The notes below the pieces were generated by a model, which worked only from the letters and a program-made list of their open reading frames with translations, ran no database searches and had not been told where the DNA came from. Source: Spirochaetia bacterium UBA6919 (GTDB lineage Bacteria; Spirochaetota; UBA6919). From it: DNA of 39,427 nt. The stretch is taken from positions 1-39,427 of the forward strand of contig DKAT01000064.1 in NCBI GenBank assembly GCA_002450905.1, in the 5' to 3' direction. Shown one piece after another: positions 8,972 to 18,072 of the stretch (positions are counted from its first letter, which is position 1; each line of letters begins with the position of its first letter). The position numbers and the translations under genes were made by a program.

Positions 8972-10093
8972 TTGCCTGTTGAATATCTTAATCCGTTTTA
9001 TTATATTCACACCATGAAAAAAAACATTTTTCTTATTTCTATTTTAATCTTTGATTTGTTTATCGTATCTGTTATTCTTTTTGATTACATATCCCCAGAA
9101 ATTATTGAAAATTATTATTCTAAAATGATTTATCCTGTAATAATCAAACCTTTGGCTATGGTGTCGGATAGAATGAAAGATGAATCATGCACTGAAATAT
9201 TTGTGATTACAGTCATTATATTGTTAATAGGATATATTTGGAAACTAATTTTTAATAAATCATATTCTATATCCATTATTTTATTATTTAAGAGATTATT
9301 TTATCTGATCTCTATCCCATTCATCATTTTTTATATTGTGTGGGGGTTTAATTTTTTTAGAGTCCCACTCAAAGAACGAATTCCTTATGATAGTACCAAA
9401 ATCAATATCGATAACCTAATTTTAAATCTTGATCAAATGATAGATTCTGCAAACAAATTATATACAAGACAATATCCAAGTATCGATATAATAAATAACC
9501 TCGTGAATACAAGTATAACAAACATTGTTTATAAAGTTGATCATATTCAATATTATGATCAGATGCCGAAATGGTCCAAGACATTATTAATTAACATAAT
9601 TTTAAATTATATGCAGATTAGCGGTATAACTATACCATTTTTTCAGGAAATATATTACAACGAATCTCTATTGGTTTATGAACTACCCATGGTCTTAGCG
9701 CATGAAAAGGCTCATCTACTGGGATATACTGGGGAGGGGGAGGCGAATTTTTTAGCCTATTTAGCCTGTATCAATGCAGATGATTTTTCTAAATTAAGCG
9801 GACAATTATCTGCTATGCCATATTTTCTTAGCCAATTAAAACGGAAGGATATTTTAAAATACAAAGAATTAAAGAATAAAATCCGTCCAGAAATTATGGA
9901 AATCTATAAAGAAATATCATTACGTCATAAAAAATATGAAGGATTTATTTCAAATATTCAAAACAAAGTAAATAATACTTATCTTCAGGTAAATAAAATA
10001 CAAGGTGGAGTGGAAGATTATGGGATGATGGTTGCGTATATATTAGGGTTTAAAGGATTTAAATCATCATCCATCAAAACGGATACAGAGTAA
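8972..10093 (+). CDS. DUF3810-like membrane protein with zinc-protease motif
   Basis: A 373-residue membrane protein with helices near residues 17-40, 74-92 and 108-125, followed by the WGFNFFRVPLKER segment typical of the DUF3810 family. A zinc-metallopeptidase signature HEKAH is at 244-248, with GEGEANFLAYLAC just after it supplying a probable third ligand (Glu). The catalytic part probably lies on one face of the membrane; the substrate is unknown. The TTG start at 8972 is supported by AAAGGAAG ten bases upstream. The ATG at 9014 (MKKNIFLIS) is an alternative that lacks a ribosome-binding site. Its last 27 bases overlap the 3' end of the convergent phosphatase gene. Confidence 0.8.
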   Translation: MPVEYLNPFYYIHTMKKNIFLISILIFDLFIVSVILFDYISPEIIENYYSKMIYPVIIKPLAMVSDRMKDESCTEIFVITVIILLIGYIWKLIFNKSYSISIILLFKRLFYLISIPFIIFYIVWGFNFFRVPLKERIPYDSTKINIDNLILNLDQMIDSANKLYTRQYPSIDIINNLVNTSITNIVYKVDHIQYYDQMPKWSKTLLINIILNYMQISGITIPFFQEIYYNESLLVYELPMVLAHEKAHLLGYTGEGEANFLAYLACINADDFSKLSGQLSAMPYFLSQLKRKDILKYKELKNKIRPEIMEIYKEISLRHKKYEGFISNIQNKVNNTYLQVNKIQGGVEDYGMMVAYILGFKGFKSSSIKTDTE

Positions 10094-11245
10094 ATTAATA
10101 TCATCTTCAAAAGATTCGTCAGGGGAAAACTGATAAAGCTTTTTTAATAAAATACCAATCATTTCTCTTGGCCCCAAGTTCTTATTCGATGAAACAATAT
10201 CAAAAAACTCCAGATCACCAAAGTTCTTACCATCTTTATTCTCTACATCGGTTATTCCATCAGTATATAATAAGATTTGATGATTGGGATTGAAGTCATG
10301 TTCAAGGGTTTCATATTCAGAATCCTTAAAAACACCAAGGATAGTTCCTTTGCTATACAATTCTTCAATATTATTTATTTCTTTGCTGAACAATAATGCT
10401 GGGGGATGAGCACCATTTGCGTAATATATTTTCTTGTTTTCAACGTCGATAATTATATAAATTGCTGTAGCATAGATGAGTATTTCCCCAAATATCTTTT
10501 GCAATTCATTATTTAGTAAGAACAAGAACTCACCAGGCTGATTTACATTATATACATGTTTATCAAAAAGTGTTTTTAAAACCATAGTAATCAAAGACGA
10601 TGCCACACCATGTCCCATTACGTCTGATAAGAAGATTCCAATTCGATTATTGGATAATTTTACAAAATTAAAATAATCTCCACTAATTCTATAACAGGGG
10701 ATATATTGATAATGAAAACTTAGTTTATCGATATTAAAATCATTTTCATCAGGTAAAATAGCTTCCTGAACTTTCTTAGCGATTTCTAATTCTTTTTCAA
10801 ATACCCTGTTTTGATCAAGGATCTGAGAATAGTATTTTTTAATCCGAATAAGTGATTTTACCCGGGCTAGGAGTTCATAAATATTAAATGGCTTGGATAA
10901 AAAATCGTCTGCGCCAGCTTCTATACCAGCTATCCGACTGGAAGACTCATTGAGAGAAGTAACCATCACGACAGGAATATTTTCAGTAGCACTAGTCCTC
11001 TTTATAATACGGCATGCTTCGTATCCATCCATAATTGGCATCATTACATCTAATAATATGATGTCAGGATTTTCTTTCTCAGCTACCTTAATGGCTTCTT
11101 TCCCATTTGAAGCTGTATAAATTTGATATCCCTCTTCTTCAAGATATACCTGGAGCAATTCAATATTAGTAGGTAAATCATCAACAATTAATACTTTTGA
11201 TTTATTCTTATCATCCAAAAGAAAGACCTTTTTCTCTTTAATCAA
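10067..11245 (-). CDS. response regulator with SpoIIE/PP2C-type phosphatase output
   Basis: A 392-residue RsbU-like protein. The N-terminal receiver (about 14-135) has VDD at the acidic pocket, phospho-acceptor Asp66 in DIILLDVMMPIMDGYEA, and the conserved Lys in FLSKPFN. A short helical linker (FEKELEIAKKVQEAILP) leads to a PP2C-like serine phosphatase with the metal-binding motifs SGDYFNFV, FLSDVMGHGVASS and LLYTDGITDVEN. Such proteins usually act on an anti-sigma-factor antagonist in a partner-switching cascade; no partner is in the window. The start is uncertain: TTG at 11245 gives this length, whereas TTG at 11218 has an AAAAAGG seven bases before it. The 3' end overlaps the DUF3810-like gene. 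Confidence 0.92.
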   Translation of the reverse strand: MIKEKKVFLLDDKNKSKVLIVDDLPTNIELLQVYLEEEGYQIYTASNGKEAIKVAEKENPDIILLDVMMPIMDGYEACRIIKRTSATENIPVVMVTSLNESSSRIAGIEAGADDFLSKPFNIYELLARVKSLIRIKKYYSQILDQNRVFEKELEIAKKVQEAILPDENDFNIDKLSFHYQYIPCYRISGDYFNFVKLSNNRIGIFLSDVMGHGVASSLITMVLKTLFDKHVYNVNQPGEFLFLLNNELQKIFGEILIYATAIYIIIDVENKKIYYANGAHPPALLFSKEINNIEELYSKGTILGVFKDSEYETLEHDFNPNHQILLYTDGITDVENKDGKNFGDLEFFDIVSSNKNLGPREMIGILLKKLYQFSPDESFEDDINLLCIRFDG

Positions 11246-11421
11246 TGAAAAAATATACCTAATTCTTTAATAAATGTCAAAAAGTTCTTTTCAGGTGTTG
11301 GATTATCAAGAAAAAATATTAAATAATATTAAGTTATCATATTGAAATGAATATTGTTGAATATATCCTGTAAAAATTATTATTTTTAAGTAAGATTCAA
11401 ATTATATTGACATGAGGCAGT

Positions 11422-12324
11422 ATGGAACTTACTATGGATCAAATCAAATTGATTATAGAACAGGGTAGGAAATTAAGTCTGACTAAGGATTTTTATCATA
11501 ATAGCATTATCTTGATTGGAAAAGAGAAAATATTATCTATTCAGGATATAGAGCGTCTTAGTTCTTTAGGTAAATTAAAATTAGAAGTGAAAGAGGCTGA
11601 AGAATCAATAATTCCAATACAAATTAAAAAAACAATTTTAGAACAAATATTATCACTTTTTTCTGATCATCAATATTACCAAAAAATGAATGGTTCTAAA
11701 AAAAAGGAAATTAGCAAAATTATTAATAATATCTTTATTCCCAGTGATTATTTAAGCTATGCCCTTCATCACATCCATCATTTTTCAAAAAAAATATATA
11801 CCCATTCAATCCATGTTGCATTAATTTCACTGACTGTTGATCTTGCCTGGCAGAAAAGGCATAATCAGGGACTAATCGATGGAATGAAACTAGAGCATAT
11901 TTTCTATGGTGCTCTACTCCATGATTTAGGCTATCTTACATTACCAAAAGATCTTTCTGAAACTAAAAGAAAAAATAAGGACTTTAAAAATACTAAACTA
12001 AAAGAACACCCTACTTTAGGTTACGAGCTTCTCATGAGAGATAAGATGAAGCACAAATACTCCAATGATATATTAAATATTGTCTTGCAGCACGAAGAGA
12101 GAAATAATTCTACTGGTTTTCCAATGGGTTTAAATGGGAATCAAATTGATTTAAATGCACAAATTGTCGGATTATGCAATGAGTTTGAGCATCTTTTAAA
12201 TAACGAAATCACGGATCAACAAAAGACATTTTATGATCTAACAGGTTATCTCATTGCACGAAAACAATTTTTTAACCCAGAATGCATCACAGTACTTATT
12301 GAAGAGTTCCGTCACTTATCTTAA
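11422..12324 (+). CDS. HD-GYP-like phosphohydrolase domain protein
   Basis: A 300-residue protein whose C-terminal two thirds match the HD-GYP pattern: YTHSIHVALISL, HD in GALLHDLGYLTLPKDL, KEHPTLGYELL, and QHEERNNSTGFPMG, which corresponds to the HHE...GYP segment with GFP replacing GYP. HD-GYP proteins hydrolyse c-di-GMP, so with the GGDEF-EAL protein at 23087 this may belong to the same signalling network. The altered GYP motif leaves activity open. The N-terminal ~100 residues are not recognised and could be a regulatory domain. The ATG at 11422 is preceded by GAGG. A TPR-like gene follows 17 bases downstream. Confidence 0.85.
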   Translation: MELTMDQIKLIIEQGRKLSLTKDFYHNSIILIGKEKILSIQDIERLSSLGKLKLEVKEAEESIIPIQIKKTILEQILSLFSDHQYYQKMNGSKKKEISKIINNIFIPSDYLSYALHHIHHFSKKIYTHSIHVALISLTVDLAWQKRHNQGLIDGMKLEHIFYGALLHDLGYLTLPKDLSETKRKNKDFKNTKLKEHPTLGYELLMRDKMKHKYSNDILNIVLQHEERNNSTGFPMGLNGNQIDLNAQIVGLCNEFEHLLNNEITDQQKTFYDLTGYLIARKQFFNPECITVLIEEFRHLS

Positions 12325-12341
12325 AATAATTAGGATTCAAA

Positions 12342-13070
12342 ATGGATAATAAATTAAATTCCGATAAATACATAAATCAGATTCACCAGGTATTCAGACT
12401 ATCCCCCTTTGCGTATTCAAGCCCAAAAAACATTATCGAACAACTCAATAAGATTAAAAATAAGGCATTTCAATTTTTTAAAGAAAAAAACTTTTATGAA
12501 GCAGCCAGCCTATATAAGGCACTTATTGAGAAGTCCATTGAAAATCTGGAACACGTTGATGATCATCAGGGAATTATTGGTGAATTCCTTTTTCAGTGCA
12601 TAAAATACTATACTGAAACAATAAAATATATTGAAATAGACAGAAAATATTTTTTTAAAGAAACAATACAATTATTTTTAAAAGAGGATCTTGGATTTGC
12701 CAATGAAATTCAAAATGTTCTAATTGAAAATATGAACCAAGATGACTATGATCTCCTTGAATCATTCATAATAAAAGAAATCCAGCAGCAGGATTCCATG
12801 TATAAGAAAGAGAAATTGATCCTACTCCTTCTCAAAATATATAATATCATGGAGGAAAATAATCGATATATTGAAACTTGTAAATTATTTTCGCCGGAGT
12901 CATGGGAAAGATATATCTATCCTGCAAGAAAATATGAAGAATTAGATCAATACGACCACGCCATTGAGTGTTACAAAAGGGGTATCAATAATTCCACCCA
13001 CTATAAGGAGCTAATAGAAGACAAATTCCATCAGTTTAAACTAAGAAATAAAGGCATAGCCATTGATTGA
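12342..13070 (+). CDS. TPR-like helical protein of unknown function
   Basis: A 242-residue, strongly alpha-helical, charged protein with no signal peptide. Two stretches look like tetratricopeptide units: KAFQFFKEKNFYEAASLYKA near residue 45 and YEELDQYDHAIECYKRG near residue 205. The part between them is helical but does not fit the consensus clearly. AGGA six bases before ATG 12342 supports the start. It lies between the HD-GYP-like gene (17 bases upstream) and the CCA-adding enzyme, overlapping the latter by eight bases, so all three are probably in one transcript. Function unknown; a protein-interaction role is inference from the fold. Confidence 0.7.
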   Translation: MDNKLNSDKYINQIHQVFRLSPFAYSSPKNIIEQLNKIKNKAFQFFKEKNFYEAASLYKALIEKSIENLEHVDDHQGIIGEFLFQCIKYYTETIKYIEIDRKYFFKETIQLFLKEDLGFANEIQNVLIENMNQDDYDLLESFIIKEIQQQDSMYKKEKLILLLLKIYNIMEENNRYIETCKLFSPESWERYIYPARKYEELDQYDHAIECYKRGINNSTHYKELIEDKFHQFKLRNKGIAID

Positions 13071-14406
13071 TTTTGAAAGATCAGCCCTAAAAATTATTAA
13101 TACCTTGATCCAAAATGGATACAAAGCATATTACGCTGGAGGTTGTGTTCGGGACAAAATCCTGGGTATCCCCTATAAAGATATTGATATCGCAACGTCT
13201 GCCCATCCTGACGAGGTGATTAAACTATTCAGAAAAACTGTCCCAGTTGGAATAGAGTATGGTGTAGTTCTTGTTTTAATGGATAAGATTGGATTTGAGG
13301 TAACTACTTTCCGCAAAGATGGTACGTATAAAGATGGCCGCCACCCAGACTCCATAGAATACACTAATGAACAGGAAGATGTGCTCAGACGTGATTTTAC
13401 AATAAATGGTCTTCTGTATAATCCTATATCAAATATAATACTAGACTTTGTTGATGGACAATCTGATATAAATAATAAACTTATCCGGGCTATAGGAGAT
13501 CCATACAAGCGTTTCAATGAAGATAAATTGCGTATGATCCGTGCTATCCGCTTCGCATCGCGGTTTGAATACAATATTGAAGAGCACACCTGGCAAGCCA
13601 TAAAAACACTTTATAAAGATATTTCATTGGTCAGTCCTGAAAGAATTCGGGATGAATTGTTTAAAATCTTAACACAAGGACATGCCGATAGAGGAATTGA
13701 TCTTCTAGACAAATCAGGATTATTAAAAATTATTTTACCCGAAGTTGTCAATTTAAAAGGAGTTCAACAGCCAGAAGAATTTCACCCAGAAGGCGATGTA
13801 TACACCCACACGATATTATTATTAAAACATTTGAACAAACCAGATAAAGAGTTAGCCTTAGCTGCACTGTTACATGATATTGCGAAACCTGTTACAATGA
13901 CTCACACAGACAGAATACGATTTAATGGACACGATAAAAAAGGCGCAATAATGGCTAAATCCATTTGTGAGAGACTTAAATTAAGTAACAAAGAGACAAA
14001 TCATGTTGTAGAACTTGTAGAGCAGCATATGCAATTTATGAATGTACAAAATATGCGGGAGAGCAAATTAAAAAGATTTTTAAGACAGGATCTTTTTAAA
14101 GACCATTTAGAACTCCATCGTGTGGACTGCCTTGCAAGTCATGGAAAACTAGATCACTATAATTTTTGTGTAGATAAATTAAATGAGTTTAATAAACAAG
14201 AAGGAAACATATTATATCCAGAAATGCTGATCAATGGTAATTCCCTTTTGGAGCTGGGATTTAAACCAGGGCCAATCTTTAAAAAAATTCTGGAAGATAT
14301 AGAAAATGAGCAACTGGAAAGACGAATTCAATCCAGGGATGAAGCTATTACCTACATAAAAAATAATTATATCACCCAAAAAAATATTAATAATCGAACG
14401 GGTTAA
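13063..14406 (+). CDS. cca: CCA tRNA nucleotidyltransferase / poly(A) polymerase family
   Basis: A 447-residue class II nucleotidyltransferase that adds or repairs the tRNA 3' CCA end (some relatives are poly(A) polymerases). The head domain has AYYAGGCVRDKILG, DIDIATSAHPDEV with the catalytic DxD, and VTTFRKDGTY. Then come RRDFTINGLLYNP, DGQSDI, and the tRNA/ATP-recognition helices around DKLRMIRAIRFASRF. A C-terminal HD domain is marked by LALAALLHDIAKP. The start is TTG at 13063, overlapping the TPR-like gene stop, with AAAGG about nine bases upstream. CCA-adding cannot be told from poly(A) activity by eye. Confidence 0.92.
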   Translation: MIDFERSALKIINTLIQNGYKAYYAGGCVRDKILGIPYKDIDIATSAHPDEVIKLFRKTVPVGIEYGVVLVLMDKIGFEVTTFRKDGTYKDGRHPDSIEYTNEQEDVLRRDFTINGLLYNPISNIILDFVDGQSDINNKLIRAIGDPYKRFNEDKLRMIRAIRFASRFEYNIEEHTWQAIKTLYKDISLVSPERIRDELFKILTQGHADRGIDLLDKSGLLKIILPEVVNLKGVQQPEEFHPEGDVYTHTILLLKHLNKPDKELALAALLHDIAKPVTMTHTDRIRFNGHDKKGAIMAKSICERLKLSNKETNHVVELVEQHMQFMNVQNMRESKLKRFLRQDLFKDHLELHRVDCLASHGKLDHYNFCVDKLNEFNKQEGNILYPEMLINGNSLLELGFKPGPIFKKILEDIENEQLERRIQSRDEAITYIKNNYITQKNINNRTG

Positions 14407-14509
14407 TTTCTACTCCCCAACATGCGATAATCATTTTAAAACGGGATAAAATTTGCCTATAAATGTTATCCTATTCTTAATTTTTTTACTAAATTCTATG
14501 TAAGTGTGT

Positions 14510-14515
14510 TATAAT
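14510..14515 (+). promoter_or_regulatory. candidate -10 box upstream of the MCE-domain gene
   Basis: A perfect TATAAT lies 27 bases before the ATG at 14543, in the 136-base gap after cca. The upstream T-rich stretch (TTTACT at about 14485-14490) would be a poor -35 with 19-bp spacing. Plausible for a housekeeping sigma factor; not proven. Confidence 0.35.
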
Positions 14516-14542
14516 TAATATCAAATAAGTAATTGGTTCTCT

Positions 14543-15568
14543 ATGAAATCAGAATTTAAAGTTGGTATCATCGTATTTTTAGCCATATTAAGTCTATTCA
14601 CAACATTATTCCTTTTAAAGGATATAGGCTGGAACGAAGATGGACAGATTTATATCGTTAAATTTAAATTCCTCAATAATCTCCTTGTCGGTGGACGAAT
14701 AAAGTTACATGGAAGCATTAAAATAGGTAAAGTTATAAATTTATCCCATGATGGTGAAAATGCATTAGTCTATATCAATATTACCGATCAAATTGTAAAT
14801 AAAATGATTCAGACACAGAAGGTATTATTTTCAATTAGAGCAGATGGTGTTCTGGGTGAGAAATATATTTTGGTAGAATTTGACCCTAAAAATGGAAAAA
14901 ATTTATCCCTAAAAAAAAGTATTGATGGAAAATTAACTGAACCCCCAGTTGCAGTTGGAAGCGAATCACCGGATCTTGAAAATATTATGGCAAAATTAAG
15001 TCAATTAAGCGAAAGTTTTAATAATATTATAAATGATGATGTTAAGGCTATTTTCTCCTTATTAAAAAAATACATGCAAAGTGAAAGCATTCCAAAAATC
15101 CTCACAAATCTTGAAACTGCAAGTAATGAATTAAATGTATTGTTAAAAAATGGGAATTCTATCATCTCTGATGTCGGTAATAATAAAATACCAAAAACTT
15201 TAGATGAAGTAAACTCAACGATCAGAAGTGCAAATAATGAAATCACAGCGGTATCCAAAAGTCTTAGAAATATTCTCAATTCCACAAATAATAATATACA
15301 AAATATGTTTAATGAACAAGATGGTTTACCCTCACTTTCTAAAGAAGGAAAATCAGTATTACAAAATGTAAATAAATTGGTTGTCTCTCTCCAAAAGGTC
15401 ATCAAAAATGTTGATAATAAAAAACACCCACTAGGAACACTTATTAAAGATAAGAAAGTAGCAAGGGATCTAAAGAAAATTATCCATAATTTAAATGAAA
15501 TTACAAAAGACTTGAAAGATAATCCACTCATCAACAACAATAGAAAATACCAACCAGGACCTTTTTAA
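14543..15568 (+). CDS. MCE/MlaD-domain protein, likely lipid-transport substrate-binding subunit
   Basis: A 341-residue protein anchored by one N-terminal helix (residues 8-26). The MCE domain follows at about 38-115: LLVGGRIKLHGSIKIGKVIN, then VLFSIRADGVLGEKYILVEF. The rest is a long, helical, Asn/Ser-rich region (SNELNVLLKNG, SLRNILNSTNN) that probably forms a coiled coil, as in MlaD/Mce proteins that bridge the periplasm. In Mla/Mce systems this subunit works with an MlaE permease and an MlaF ATPase; neither is here, so they must be encoded elsewhere if the system is complete. radA follows directly with its GTG immediately after this stop. Confidence 0.85.
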   Translation: MKSEFKVGIIVFLAILSLFTTLFLLKDIGWNEDGQIYIVKFKFLNNLLVGGRIKLHGSIKIGKVINLSHDGENALVYINITDQIVNKMIQTQKVLFSIRADGVLGEKYILVEFDPKNGKNLSLKKSIDGKLTEPPVAVGSESPDLENIMAKLSQLSESFNNIINDDVKAIFSLLKKYMQSESIPKILTNLETASNELNVLLKNGNSIISDVGNNKIPKTLDEVNSTIRSANNEITAVSKSLRNILNSTNNNIQNMFNEQDGLPSLSKEGKSVLQNVNKLVVSLQKVIKNVDNKKHPLGTLIKDKKVARDLKKIIHNLNEITKDLKDNPLINNNRKYQPGPF

Positions 15569-16921
15569 GTGCCCAAAAAACAAAATCTTATTTACACCTG
15601 CTCACAATGTGGTTTTAATTCAGGAAAATGGGTTGGGAAATGTCCTGAGTGTGGTGAATGGAATAGTTTTTCGGAAGTTACTACAAGTTTTAGTCCCTCA
15701 AAAAATACAAATAAAAACATCCCAATAGAACATCTCCCTAACATTACAATGAAACCTGACAATCGACTCAAAACGAATGTAAAGGAATTTGATAACGTCA
15801 TGGGTGGAGGGATTGTCCCTGGATCCTTAATTCTCCTGGGTGGTGAGCCGGGTATTGGAAAATCTACTCTACTCCTCCAATTATCTGAAAAGCTTACCCA
15901 ATACGGTTCAATTCTCTATAATAACGGGGAAGAATCCTCTCACCAAATAAAATTACGAAGTCAACGACTTGCCATTGCAGAAGAAAATATCCTACTCATG
16001 GACTCCACAGACCTTTCGGATATTGAAAAGGCATTTCTTAATACCTCACCCATAGGAGCTATAATTGATTCTGTTCAAACAGTTTATAATCCAACAGTAC
16101 AAGGACTTCCAGCAAGTTTAACCCAAATTAAGGAAGGAGCAAATCTCTTTTTAAAGCTGGCAAAAAAAAATCATCATTTCATATTCCTCATCGGTCATGT
16201 GACCAAGGATGGACAAATTGCAGGTCCAAAATCCCTTGAACATATAGTCGATGTGGTACTATATTTGGAAGGAGATCGTCATCATTCCTTTAGAATCTTA
16301 AGATCCTATAAAAATCGATTTGGTTCAACAGATGAAATAGGGATATTCCAGATGACTCAAAATGGCTTTGAAGAGGTGAGTAATCCATCAAAATATTTTA
16401 TACAGGATTTCAATCCACAATCCTATGGAACAACCCTCACAGCAATTTATGAAGGGAGCAGGCCCCTTATCGTGGAAATACAGGCCCTTGTAAGCCAAAC
16501 CCATTTTAATTATCCCAAACGTCTTGTGGATGGTACAGAATTAAATAAGGCACAGAAATTAATAGCAATTCTGGAGAAAGTGACAGGGTTAATACTTTTT
16601 CAAAGCGATGTCTATATTAACATTACAGGTGGTATTTTTATCAAGGAGCCAGGCGTAGAATTATCGATCCTGGTTGCAATATATTCGAGTTTTAAAAAAA
16701 CACATTTAAAAAAACCGATGATACTCATAGGGGAAGTAGGGTTGTCAGGGGAGATCAGAGGTGTTAATGGAATTGTTAATCGAGTGAGTGAAGCGATTAA
16801 ATTAGGTATTGATACCATTGTTATTCCAGAAAAAAATCTGAGAGAATTATCTATACAGCAAAAAAAAATTGATATTATTCCAGTCAAAACAATTCAAGAT
16901 GTCCTTGATAAATTATTCTAA
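15569..16921 (+). CDS. radA: DNA repair protein RadA (Sms)
   Basis: A 450-residue recombination ATPase that promotes branch migration during homologous recombination. It has the N-terminal zinc finger YTCSQCGFNSGKWVGKCPEC, Walker A GGEPGIGKST, the RadA-specific KNRFGSTDEIG motif, and a Lon-like C-terminal domain (ITGGIFIKEPGVELSILVA, GEVGLSGEIRGV). The length is normal. It starts at GTG 15569, which touches the stop of the MCE gene; there is no separate ribosome-binding site in the gap, so translation is probably coupled. Confidence 0.97.
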   Translation: MPKKQNLIYTCSQCGFNSGKWVGKCPECGEWNSFSEVTTSFSPSKNTNKNIPIEHLPNITMKPDNRLKTNVKEFDNVMGGGIVPGSLILLGGEPGIGKSTLLLQLSEKLTQYGSILYNNGEESSHQIKLRSQRLAIAEENILLMDSTDLSDIEKAFLNTSPIGAIIDSVQTVYNPTVQGLPASLTQIKEGANLFLKLAKKNHHFIFLIGHVTKDGQIAGPKSLEHIVDVVLYLEGDRHHSFRILRSYKNRFGSTDEIGIFQMTQNGFEEVSNPSKYFIQDFNPQSYGTTLTAIYEGSRPLIVEIQALVSQTHFNYPKRLVDGTELNKAQKLIAILEKVTGLILFQSDVYINITGGIFIKEPGVELSILVAIYSSFKKTHLKKPMILIGEVGLSGEIRGVNGIVNRVSEAIKLGIDTIVIPEKNLRELSIQQKKIDIIPVKTIQDVLDKLF

Positions 16922-16983
16922 TCTCAATTTAATCTAACTGCTATATAATCTAATAAATAACAATTGTTTCTATACAAAAAAGC

Positions 16984-17010
16984 ATCGGAATCAAAATTTT
17001 CAGTTCCGAT
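16984..17010 (+). repeat. dispersed palindromic element, copy 2
   Basis: Seven-base arms ATCGGAA and TTCCGAT flank a 13-nt centre containing AAAATTTT. The 27 bases are the exact reverse complement of 4526-4552. It lies 62 bases after the radA stop in the gap before panD. No T-run follows. Confidence 0.75.
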
Positions 17011-17141
17011 TATGTCTATTCACTATAGTTTTCAAATAGAATCAGTAATAAACGGTAGTTGAGTAGTAAATTCTCTTAGGAAGATTGACTTTCAGGTAAT
17101 TTTCATTATATTAGTAAGACTTCTTAGGGCAGAGTATAAAG

Positions 17142-17537
17142 ATGCAACTATTTATGTGTAAATCTAAAATCCACAGGGCAACCCTCACTGATGCCAATCT
17201 CAATTACGAAGGAAGCATCACGATAGCTAAAGACCTCATGGAATCCGCTGATCTACTCCCATATGAAAAAGTACAGGTAGTGAATATTAACAATGGTAAT
17301 CGTTTAGAGACATATGTCATCGAAGGGGAGGAGGGGAGTGGTACAATCTGTTTGAATGGTGCTGCTGCAAGAAAGGGGCAAACTGGGGACAAAATAATTA
17401 TTATTTCCTATGCAATTTATAATAAAGAAGAAGCTAAGGGACACCAGCCAACCATTGTGAAGGTAAATGATCAGAATAAAATAGTTTCTAAAACCACCTC
17501 AAAAGAATTTATCCCTGATTACTCTTTTTCAAATTAA
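17142..17537 (+). CDS. panD: aspartate 1-decarboxylase
   Basis: A 131-residue pyruvoyl-dependent enzyme that makes beta-alanine for pantothenate and CoA. The self-cleavage site is intact: Gly24-Ser25 in NYEGSITI, so Ser25 becomes the pyruvoyl group. MCKSKIHRATLTDANL, VNINNGNRLETYVI and GSGTICLNGAAARKGQTGDKIIIISYA are family signatures. The tail after residue 105 is slightly longer than usual. Its last 29 bases overlap the convergent 3' end of pgsA. No other pantothenate gene is nearby. Confidence 0.97.
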   Translation: MQLFMCKSKIHRATLTDANLNYEGSITIAKDLMESADLLPYEKVQVVNINNGNRLETYVIEGEEGSGTICLNGAAARKGQTGDKIIIISYAIYNKEEAKGHQPTIVKVNDQNKIVSKTTSKEFIPDYSFSN

Positions 17538-18072
17538 CAATAAAATCCCTTATATAAATAAATGTCGCAATACTTAAAAATCCTATGGAAACCCATAAGC
17601 CCAATTGAGTCAAATCGACAGGTAAAACATCCCTTAATATATATGTTCCAGCAAGGGCTCCGAGAGAGGTTGTTGTAGCTTTACCCCAGAAATTAGCCAT
17701 AACAACAATTCCACGATTCTTATAGAGCCACGAACCGCCAATCACGAGCATAAGATCCCGTATCGCAAGGACAATTAGATACCACAATGGGAAACCCATA
17801 TAAATCACTAATCCTAAAGCAACTCCTACTATCGCTATTTTATCAGCCAAAGGATCAAGGAGTTTCCCAAGATCGCTCCCCATATTTAATAATCGACTAA
17901 GATAGCCATCCAGGAAATCAGTTAGAACAATTGCAATAAATAAGAGACTCACAATTAACGTAGAATCTTTTACAGATAGAAAATAAAATACTATAGGAGT
18001 TAAAATAATCCTGAGTATGCTGATAAGATTCGGGATAAGTTTCAGATCATTAATTTTAACTGAACCGAACAA
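17509..18072 (-). CDS. pgsA: CDP-diacylglycerol-glycerol-3-phosphate phosphatidyltransferase
   Basis: A 187-residue CDP-alcohol phosphatidyltransferase embedded in the inner membrane by several helices. The signature is nearly complete: DFLDGYLSR, then GSDLGKLLDPLADK, giving DxxDG...R...GxxxDxxxD with Ser where Ala is common before the Arg. PgsA makes phosphatidylglycerophosphate; other CDP-alcohol transferases share the motif, so the exact alcohol is inferred from overall similarity and length. The start is TTG 18072 with GGAGAGGA just upstream, inside the end of the preceding gene (17-base overlap). It is convergent with panD. Confidence 0.9.
   Translation of the reverse strand: MFGSVKINDLKLIPNLISILRIILTPIVFYFLSVKDSTLIVSLLFIAIVLTDFLDGYLSRLLNMGSDLGKLLDPLADKIAIVGVALGLVIYMGFPLWYLIVLAIRDLMLVIGGSWLYKNRGIVVMANFWGKATTTSLGALAGTYILRDVLPVDLTQLGLWVSIGFLSIATFIYIRDFIVNLKKSNQG

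Noticed and set aside
15001..15540. 179-codon minus-strand frame
   Set aside because: Antisense to the helical region of the MCE protein; its Phe/Leu/Ser-rich composition is what a shadow of AT-rich coding DNA gives.
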